Notes under the pieces: generated by a model
What the model was told of the DNA's origin: nothing
Seen by the model: the letters and a program-made list of their open reading frames with translations, nothing else
The model's database searches: none
Assembly: GCA_041574955.1 (NCBI GenBank)
Contig: JBFGNS010000071.1
Location: 1 to 22,411, forward strand
DNA from: CALZJC01 sp041574955
GTDB taxonomy: Bacteria > Acidobacteriota > Thermoanaerobaculia > Multivoradales > JAHEKO01
Length of the DNA: 22,411 bases
Direction: 5' to 3'
Position numbers and translations under genes: made by a program
Shown: piece after piece, positions 1 to 5,561 of the stretch
Layout: every line of letters begins with the position of its first letter
Position numbering within the stretch: position 1 is the stretch's first letter

Positions 1-99
1 CTCCCTCCCGGAGAGCTGCTCCAGGCCCAAAGACCCCAAGCCCCGAGCCCTCAAGGCCGCAGGCTCCCAGATGCCTCGGGACGATGGCCCCGACGCTAC
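1..99. other. Left-edge sequence downstream of the FAD subunit gene
   Basis: These 99 bases lie past the stop of the last operon gene on the minus strand. I see no gene and only weak pairing (CCCGAG with CTCGGG across about 27 bases). It cannot be judged because the window ends here. Confidence 0.4.
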
Positions 100-1122
100 C
101 TACAACAGGTGGTGTGGCGCCGGGATCCCTACCGGCAGCCCCGCGATCTCGCGCAGCGCCGCCTCGGTGTAGCGGGCGGTCATCACGCCGCGCCAGTGGG
201 CGTGGAAGTCGGTGTTGTCGAGCGGCGTGGCGACCTTGCGGGCGGCGGCGGCGGCGGCGGCGATCGACTCGTGGTCGAGCGGCCGGCCGCGCAGCGCCTC
301 GGCCGCCGCCGGCACCGCCAGAGGCCGCGAGCCGACCGCGCCGAGGTAGAGGCGTGCCTCGTTCACCGGCCCGCCGGGCTCGCCCCAAACCGCGGCCGCC
401 ACCGACAGCACGGCGAAGTCGATCGAGCCCCGCCGGCGCAGCTTCCAGAAGCTGGCCCGGCACCGTTCGGCAACGGCGTCGGCGGGCAGCGTGATGGCGG
501 TCAGGATCTCCTCCGGCCGCTTGTTCAGGTAGTCGATGCCGTCGTCGCGGTACAGCTCGGTCAGCGGCAGCGTGCGCTCGCCCTCGGCCGAGACCAGCCG
601 CACATCGGCGCCCAGCGCGCACAGCACCGGCGCCGAGTCCGAGGCGGCGTGCGCCCAGCAGCGCGACGAGCCGGGTGCCACCCAGCAGACCGTGCCGGCC
701 TCCTTCATGCAGTAGTCGATCGAGCGCCGCCACTCTTCGGTCTGGTTGTAGTAGGTGCAGCGGGTGTCGACGCAGACGTTGCCGCCGATCGTGCCCATGT
801 TCCTGAGCGGCGGCGACGAGATCGACAGCACCGCCCGCGCCAGCGCGGGGTAGCGGCGGCGCACCTCGGGGTGCCGCGCCACGTCGTCGAGCAGGGCGGT
901 GGCGCCGAGGGCCAGCGAGCCGTTGGCGGAGATCCCGGCGAGCTCGGGCAGCGCCATCAGGCTGACCACGGTGCGGGCCGTCTGGTGGCGCCGCTTCATG
1001 TTGGGCCACAGGTCGGTGCCACCGGCCACCAGCCGCGCGTCCGGCCCCTCGCCGGCGAGGATGGCGGCGGCCTCTTCGAGGCTGCGTGGCACGCGGTAGT
1101 CGAAAGCTGGCAGGCGGAGCAT
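100..1122 (-). CDS. hcrB: FAD/[4Fe-4S] subunit of a 4-hydroxybenzoyl-CoA reductase-type molybdenum enzyme (beta)
   Basis: This 340-residue protein belongs to the FAD-binding middle-subunit family of molybdenum hydroxylases (CoxM/HcrB). It would pass electrons between FAD and the iron-sulfur and molybdenum subunits in the cytoplasm. The FAD-binding signatures AGGTDLWP (about 33-40) and NMGTIGGN (108-115) are visible. Between them and the C-terminal domain is a cysteine-rich loop with C122, C138, C146 and C155. In the Thauera 4-hydroxybenzoyl-CoA reductase beta subunit a loop of this kind binds an extra [4Fe-4S] cluster, and ordinary xanthine dehydrogenase-type subunits lack it. It is the last visible gene of the operon, 25 bases after the large subunit, with no clear Shine-Dalgarno, so its translation may depend on upstream ribosomes. 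The family call is firm. The substrate (4-hydroxybenzoyl-CoA or another aromatic acyl-CoA) is inference. Confidence 0.88.
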   Translation of the reverse strand: MLRLPAFDYRVPRSLEEAAAILAGEGPDARLVAGGTDLWPNMKRRHQTARTVVSLMALPELAGISANGSLALGATALLDDVARHPEVRRRYPALARAVLSISSPPLRNMGTIGGNVCVDTRCTYYNQTEEWRRSIDYCMKEAGTVCWVAPGSSRCWAHAASDSAPVLCALGADVRLVSAEGERTLPLTELYRDDGIDYLNKRPEEILTAITLPADAVAERCRASFWKLRRRGSIDFAVLSVAAAVWGEPGGPVNEARLYLGAVGSRPLAVPAAAEALRGRPLDHESIAAAAAAARKVATPLDNTDFHAHWRGVMTARYTEAALREIAGLPVGIPAPHHLL

Positions 1123-1147
1123 GGCGGTGGCGGCGGGGCCGGTCGGG

Positions 1148-3724
1148 TCAGTCGGTGGTGAGCTTGGCGTCCTTGCTGGACAGCGCTTCTTCGCGGGTGG
1201 TCATGGTGCCGGTGGCCGACGCCATGCCGCGCCGCCGGTGGCGGTGGTCGTTGGTGGCGCGGCCGTCGCCGCCCTCGGCGGGTGTGGGCACCACCAACGT
1301 CTCGCCGAAGTCGACCTGCGGGAAGCCGCGCGGACCGAACCGCGGCTCGAGGCCGCGCTCGCCGGCGCGCAGCGCCTGCAGCACCATGTGCGGGTGGATC
1401 GGCACCTGGTCGACGCGCACGCCGACGGCGTCGAACAGCGCGTTGGCGAGCGCCGGCGGCACCGGCAGCAGCGGGCCCTGGCCGACCTCCTTGGCGCCGT
1501 ACGGACCGCGCGGATCGGGGTCTTCGATCAGGTAGGTGGTCACCGGCGGCATCTCGAGGAAGGTCGGACTCTTGTACTCGAGCAGCGACGGCATCTTGTG
1601 CACCAATGCCGCCGAGCGCTTCGGCGGCAGCCGCCGGAACGCCTGCTCTTCCATCATCGCCTCGCCGAGCCCCATGTAGACCGAGCCTTCGACCTGCCCC
1701 AGGACCAGCACCGGGTTGATCGCCCGCCCGATGTCGTGGGCGATCCAGACGTGCAGCGGCCGGTAGATGCCGCTCTGCTCGTCGACCTCGACCTCGATGA
1801 CGCAGGCGGAGTAGGAGTAGGTGGGCGACGGCCCGACGCCCGAGCCCTTGTAGCGCCCGGGGGCGCGCGGCGGAATGTAGGAGCCGGTAGTGCCGAGGGT
1901 GCCGAAGCGCGCCTCGGCCACCACCACCGCCTCCTGGAAGCTCAGGCCGCGCTCGGGGTCGTCGGCGTCGAACACCCGGCGGTCGGCGAACACCAGCCGC
2001 TCCGCCGGCAGCTCGAGCTTCTCGGCCACCGCGCGGGCGATCAGCTCGCGGGCGCGCTCGGCGGCCTCGATCGCAGCGTTGCCGACCATCAGCGTGACCC
2101 GCGAGGAGTAGCTGCCGAGGTCGACCGGGGTCAGATCGGTGTCGGCCACGCACAGCCGGATGTCGCCGAGCTCGATGCCCAGCACCTCGGCCACCACCGC
2201 CGCCAGCACCGAGTCCGAGCCCTGGCCGATCTCGGTCTGGCCGCAGAAAACCGCCACCCCGCCCGAGCGGTCGAGCTTGAGCTGCACGCCGGACTGAGGC
2301 ATGTGGTTCCAGTAGATCGGCAGGCCGGCGCCGCACAGGTAGGCGCCGCAGGCCAGCCCGAGACCGCGGCCACGTGGCAGCCGGCCGTAGCGCCGGCGCC
2401 AGCCCGAACCCTCGACCACCGCCTCGATGCAGCGGCCGAGGCCGATCGAGCCGAGCTGCATCCAGTTGGCGGTGGTGGAGTCTGGTGCGGCGAGGTTGTT
2501 CAGCCTGATGTCGGCGGGGTCGATGCCCAGCCGGTGCGCCGCCTTGTCGAGGTGGACCTCGAGCCCGAAGCGCGGCTGCGGCGTGCCGTGGCCGCGCTTC
2601 GGGCCGCACGGCGGCTTGTTGGTGAAGCAGCGCACGCTGTCGAAGCGGTAGGCCGGCAGGCCGTAGGTCACCGTCTGGAGCGCCCCGGTGTAGTAGGTCG
2701 AGGCCACGCCGTAGCTGCCGTAGGCGCCGCCGTCGAGCGCCGTCTCGAGGTGCTGCGCCAGCATCGCGCCGTCCTTCGAGAAGCCGGTCTTGAGCCGCAT
2801 CAGCACCGGGTGCCGGCCACGGTGGCAGTAGAACACCTCTTCGCGGGTGAGAGCTATCTTGACCGGCCGCCCCAGCACGAGCGCCATCTTGGCGGCGACG
2901 ATCTCGTGGTTGAACGGATCGGACTTGCCGCCGAAGCCGCCGCCGTTGGGTGTGGCGATGACGCGGATGCGCGACGCCGGCAGCCCGAGCACCCGGGCGA
3001 GGGCGCGGTGCACGTAGTGCGGCGTCTGGGTGGAGGAGTAGAGAGTGACCCGGTCGTCGTCCTCCGGCACCGCCACCGCCGCGTGCTGCTCCATCGGCAG
3101 GTGGGTGTTGCCGTCGTAGAACAGCGTGTCCTCGAGCACCAGGTCGGCGGCGGCGAAGCCGGCCTCGAGGTCGCCGAAGACGAGCGACACCTGCTTGTGC
3201 ACGTTGCCGGCGGCGCCGTAATCGTGGATGCGTGGCTCGGGCGTGGCCAGCGCCTCTTCTACCCCGGCCACCGTGGTCAGCGGCTCGTAGTCGACCTCGA
3301 CCGCCAGCGCCGCCTCGTGCGCGGCGTCCTCGGTGGCCGCCGCCACCGCCGCCACCGGGTCGCCCACGAACCGCACGCGGTCCGGGCAGAGAGCGTGCTC
3401 GTCCTGCGACACCGGCAGGATGCCGAAGGTCTCGGGCAGATCGGCGCCGGTCAGGAAACCGAGCACGCCGGGCACCTGCCGCGCCTGGGAGAGATCGATG
3501 CCGCGGATGGCGGCGTGGGGCCGGGTCGAGCGCACCAGCTTCATGTAGGCCATGCGCGGGAACGCCAGGTCGTCGGCGAAGCGGGTCTGCCCGGTGACCT
3601 TGGCGCGGCCGTCGACGCGCCGGAACGGCTGCCCGATGTAGCGGTCGGCGCGCTGCCGGCCCGAGCGCTGACCGGGGCGCTCGGCGGGTGTTTCCACCGG
3701 CGGTTCCAGAACCGTGGGCGCCAT
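1148..3724 (-). CDS. hcrA: Molybdopterin-binding large subunit, xanthine dehydrogenase/4-hydroxybenzoyl-CoA reductase family (alpha)
   Basis: This 858-residue catalytic subunit binds the molybdenum-pterin cofactor. The N-terminal aldehyde oxidase a/b hammerhead-type domain covers about residues 27-165. The Moco-binding loop GGGFGGK is at 261-267, a KRGHGT motif typical of HcrA-like proteins lies near 400, and a GQTEIGQG loop is further on. The segment KEVGQGPL aligns with the family's KxVGEPPL, so the position of the usual catalytic glutamate is Gln749. The protein is longer than the roughly 770 residues usual for HcrA: there are about 25 extra N-terminal residues and about 70 C-terminal residues beyond the normal end near 787. 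The start is supported by GGAGG ten bases upstream, and only six bases separate it from the preceding stop. The alternative is another aromatic or heteroaromatic hydroxylase of the same family. Confidence 0.88.
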   Translation of the reverse strand: MAPTVLEPPVETPAERPGQRSGRQRADRYIGQPFRRVDGRAKVTGQTRFADDLAFPRMAYMKLVRSTRPHAAIRGIDLSQARQVPGVLGFLTGADLPETFGILPVSQDEHALCPDRVRFVGDPVAAVAAATEDAAHEAALAVEVDYEPLTTVAGVEEALATPEPRIHDYGAAGNVHKQVSLVFGDLEAGFAAADLVLEDTLFYDGNTHLPMEQHAAVAVPEDDDRVTLYSSTQTPHYVHRALARVLGLPASRIRVIATPNGGGFGGKSDPFNHEIVAAKMALVLGRPVKIALTREEVFYCHRGRHPVLMRLKTGFSKDGAMLAQHLETALDGGAYGSYGVASTYYTGALQTVTYGLPAYRFDSVRCFTNKPPCGPKRGHGTPQPRFGLEVHLDKAAHRLGIDPADIRLNNLAAPDSTTANWMQLGSIGLGRCIEAVVEGSGWRRRYGRLPRGRGLGLACGAYLCGAGLPIYWNHMPQSGVQLKLDRSGGVAVFCGQTEIGQGSDSVLAAVVAEVLGIELGDIRLCVADTDLTPVDLGSYSSRVTLMVGNAAIEAAERARELIARAVAEKLELPAERLVFADRRVFDADDPERGLSFQEAVVVAEARFGTLGTTGSYIPPRAPGRYKGSGVGPSPTYSYSACVIEVEVDEQSGIYRPLHVWIAHDIGRAINPVLVLGQVEGSVYMGLGEAMMEEQAFRRLPPKRSAALVHKMPSLLEYKSPTFLEMPPVTTYLIEDPDPRGPYGAKEVGQGPLLPVPPALANALFDAVGVRVDQVPIHPHMVLQALRAGERGLEPRFGPRGFPQVDFGETLVVPTPAEGGDGRATNDHRHRRRGMASATGTMTTREEALSSKDAKLTTD

Positions 3725-3730
3725 CGTGCT

Positions 3731-4270
3731 TTAGCCTCCGCCGGCCGGAGTCGGCTCGCGACGAGGGATGTAGACGCCCACGAAGACCTCCTGCCAGGTC
3801 GCGCCGGCGTCCCGGCTGGCGCGCCAGTGCTGGCGCACCCGGCCGCCGTCGAGCGGCTGCCAGCTCACCTCGTGCAGCTCCCGCCCGCCGTCGCGCCCGG
3901 GCATCTCGCCGCTCAACACCATGCGGCCGCTGTCGTCCAGGCCGCCTGCCAGGTCGAGCCGGCCGCCGTTGCCGTCCACCCAGCTCTGGTGCCAGCGGCG
4001 GTCGCGCGCGTAGTACATGTTGAGGCTCTTGCCGGTGGAGCCGCCGGCGCCGCGCCACTGCTCCTCGAGGGCGCAGCCGCCGAGGATCGCGGTGATCGTG
4101 TTCCGCCCCGCCTTCTGGCCGGCGGGGGTCTCGACCTCCCACTCGCCGATCCAGAAGTCGAACTGGCGGTGCTCGGCGGTGGAGCAGGGGGCCGGGGCGG
4201 GCTCCTGGGCGCCGGCGGCGGTGGCCGCGGCCAGCAGCAGCGTCGCTGCCGTCAGGGTCGGCGATCTCAT
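3731..4270 (-). CDS. Small secreted DUF1579-like protein inside the molybdenum-enzyme operon
   Basis: This 179-residue protein begins with a clear signal peptide: a short basic start, a hydrophobic Leu/Ala stretch at about 6-19, and a likely cut near AAGA-Q at 21-22. The mature part has the motif FDFWIGEWEVE (about 37-47) and later QSWVDGNGG. These resemble DUF1579-type small beta-barrel proteins that begin with an FWxGxW motif, but I recognise the family only from these motifs and cannot name a function. Its ATG overlaps the stop of the [2Fe-2S] subunit as ATGA, and its stop is six bases before the large-subunit start, so it is translationally coupled to its neighbours. A longer in-frame reading upstream exists but would lose the signal peptide and overlap the iron-sulfur gene, so I reject it. 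A periplasmic product inside an operon for a cytoplasmic enzyme is odd. Confidence 0.78.
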   Translation of the reverse strand: MRSPTLTAATLLLAAATAAGAQEPAPAPCSTAEHRQFDFWIGEWEVETPAGQKAGRNTITAILGGCALEEQWRGAGGSTGKSLNMYYARDRRWHQSWVDGNGGRLDLAGGLDDSGRMVLSGEMPGRDGGRELHEVSWQPLDGGRVRQHWRASRDAGATWQEVFVGVYIPRREPTPAGGG

Positions 4271-4824
4271 CCCGCGCTCTCCTCCTCGCCGGCGGCGGCC
4301 GGCGGCGGCGCGCCGTAGAGCACCTCGGGCGGAGGTCCGGCGTCCTCGCCGCGCTCGACGGCGGCGGCCCACTCCACCGCCTCGACGATCTTGTGGTAGC
4401 CGGTGCAGCGGCACAGGTTGCCGGCCAGCGCCTGGCCGATGCGCTCGCGGTCGGGCGCCGGCTCGTCGGCCAGCAGCGCCTTGGCGGTGAGCAGGATGCC
4501 CGGGGTGCAGTAGCCGCACTGGGCGGCCCCCAGGTCGGCCAGCGCCGCCTGCAGCGGATGTAGCTCGTTGCCGCGCTGCAGGCCCTCGACGGTCTCGATC
4601 TCGCGCTCTGCCATGTCGGCCGCCAGCACCAGGCAGGACAGAACCGGGCGGCCGTCCACCAGCACCGTGCAGGTGCCGCACTCGCCCAGCTCGCAGCCGT
4701 GCTTGGTGCCGGTCAGGCCGCACTCCTCGCGCAGCACCTCGAGCAGGGTGTGGTGGGTGGGGAAGACCACCGGCCGCTCGTCGCCGTTGACCCGGAGGGT
4801 CAGGGTGGTGAGCCGGTCAGCCAT
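4267..4824 (-). CDS. hcrC: [2Fe-2S] small subunit of the molybdenum enzyme (gamma)
   Basis: This 185-residue protein carries the two iron-sulfur clusters that link the FAD subunit to the molybdenum site. The plant-ferredoxin-type domain has C44, C49, C52 and C64 in the pattern GCELGECGTC...SC. The all-helical second domain has C103 and C106 in QCGYCTPG and C138 and C140 in CRCTGY. This is the standard HcrC/CoxS/XdhC-type arrangement. It runs about 20 residues past the usual family end, with a Pro/Ala/Glu-rich tail of no evident function. The start codon overlaps the end of the TetR gene by eight bases, with GGGAG upstream as a plausible ribosome site. The stop overlaps the next gene as ATGA. 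The cluster-binding assignment is certain. The specific enzyme identity rests on the beta subunit next door. Confidence 0.93.
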   Translation of the reverse strand: MADRLTTLTLRVNGDERPVVFPTHHTLLEVLREECGLTGTKHGCELGECGTCTVLVDGRPVLSCLVLAADMAEREIETVEGLQRGNELHPLQAALADLGAAQCGYCTPGILLTAKALLADEPAPDRERIGQALAGNLCRCTGYHKIVEAVEWAAAVERGEDAGPPPEVLYGAPPPAAAGEEESAG

Positions 4825-5431
4825 CGGCTCGGTCTCCCGACGCCAGACCGCCGAGCAGCAGGTCGGCGAACTGCTCGCCGACCTCGCGCGCGCTGCGCTC
4901 GCCCGACGGCCGGTACCACTTGACCGACCAGTTGAGGGCGCCGAGGATCGCCAGGGTGGCGACCTTGGGGTCGGCGTGGCGGAAGGCGCCGCAGGCGACG
5001 CCCTCCTCGACGGTCTCGCGCAGCCGCCGCTCGTAGCGGTCGCGCAGCCGCTGGATGCGCTCCCTCCACGGCCCGGTCACCGCCTCGACCTCGAGGTGTG
5101 CCAGCGAGCCGGGGTTGGTGTCGTTGAGGCAGACCAGGTGGTCGACGATCAGCCGGCGCAGCCGCGCCGCCGGCTCCAGGTCCGCCGCGGCGGCGTCCTC
5201 GGCGAGCTCGAGCAGCTGCGCCAGGGTCTCCTCCTGGCAGAAGGCGAGCAGCGCTTCCTTGCTGTCGAAGTAGTAGTACAGGTTGCCGGCGTGCATGCCC
5301 AGCTCGGCGGCGATGTCGCGCATGCCCGTGGCCTGCAGCCCGCGCTCGCGGAACAGCCGCGAGGCGGCCGCCAGGATGCGTCGCTGGGTGGCGCGGTGGC
5401 GGGGTGTGACCGCTGGCGCGGTTTGAACCAT
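4817..5431 (-). CDS. TetR-family transcriptional regulator, probable autorepressor of the operon
   Basis: This 204-residue protein has an N-terminal TetR helix-turn-helix at about residues 16-62. The recognition region includes MRDIAAELGMHAGNLYYYF and the following SKEALL. The C-terminal ligand-binding part (about 80-195) ends with a NWSVKWYRPSG segment, common in TetR regulators of acyl-CoA and aromatic catabolism (KstR2/FadR/PaaR-like). The ligand may therefore be an acyl-CoA, which is inference. It is the first gene of the operon and overlaps the [2Fe-2S] gene by eight bases, so regulator and enzyme are co-transcribed. The ATG sits inside a perfect palindrome at 5422-5439, and a TTGACA box lies upstream. 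A weak AGGA is present about eight bases before the ATG, but the transcript may begin almost at the start codon. Confidence 0.9.
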   Translation of the reverse strand: MVQTAPAVTPRHRATQRRILAAASRLFRERGLQATGMRDIAAELGMHAGNLYYYFDSKEALLAFCQEETLAQLLELAEDAAAADLEPAARLRRLIVDHLVCLNDTNPGSLAHLEVEAVTGPWRERIQRLRDRYERRLRETVEEGVACGAFRHADPKVATLAILGALNWSVKWYRPSGERSAREVGEQFADLLLGGLASGDRADG

Positions 5432-5439
5432 CGTTCAAA
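5422..5439. promoter_or_regulatory. Palindromic operator overlapping the tetR start codon
   Basis: The 18 bases TTTGAACCATCGTTCAAA form a perfect inverted repeat with 7-base arms and a 4-base centre. The tetR start codon (5429-5431, minus strand) lies in the centre. An AT-rich symmetric site in such GC-rich DNA stands out, and its position over the predicted transcription start fits autorepression by the TetR product. That the TetR protein binds here is inference. Confidence 0.7.
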
Positions 5440-5468
5440 TCCTGCCGCACGGGCACCCTCGCTGTCAA
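5439..5468 (-). promoter_or_regulatory. Sigma70-type promoter of the tetR-hcr operon
   Basis: On the minus strand a perfect -35 TTGACA (5463-5468) is followed by an 18-base spacer and a weak -10 CAGGAT (5439-5444). Transcription would start near 5432, at or next to the tetR ATG, inside the palindrome. The -10 matches only three consensus positions, so the call rests mainly on the -35 box and the operator. Confidence 0.5.
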
Positions 5469-5514
5469 GGGGCGAGGCGCCGGAAAACGCCACCCGGGGG
5501 CACCCTCCTCAGGC

Positions 5515-5556
5515 AGCCCGCAAGGCGCCACCGCCGGCGCGGCCGCGCAGCGGGCT
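5515..5556 (-). terminator. Possible structured terminator after the Pro/Ala-rich gene
   Basis: AGCCCGC (5515-5521) pairs with GCGGGCT (5550-5556), enclosing a smaller GCGCC/GGCGC hairpin. It lies just past the stop at 5562 on the minus strand. No U-run follows, so this is weak and could be chance pairing in GC-rich DNA. Confidence 0.25.
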
Positions 5557-5561
5557 CACCG

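Noticed and set aside
240..262. GGC-repeat run that looks like a microsatellite
   Set aside because: It encodes a short alanine stretch in the FAD subunit and is ordinary for this base composition.
996..4142. A second long minus-strand frame of about 1,048 codons across the same genes
   Set aside because: Arg/Gly/Ala-rich nonsense in another frame of the true genes.
1121..4318. A long open frame of about 1,065 codons on the plus strand opposite the molybdenum-enzyme genes
   Set aside because: It has no recognisable motif and mirrors the third-position GC bias of the real minus-strand genes, which carry clear catalytic and cluster-binding motifs.
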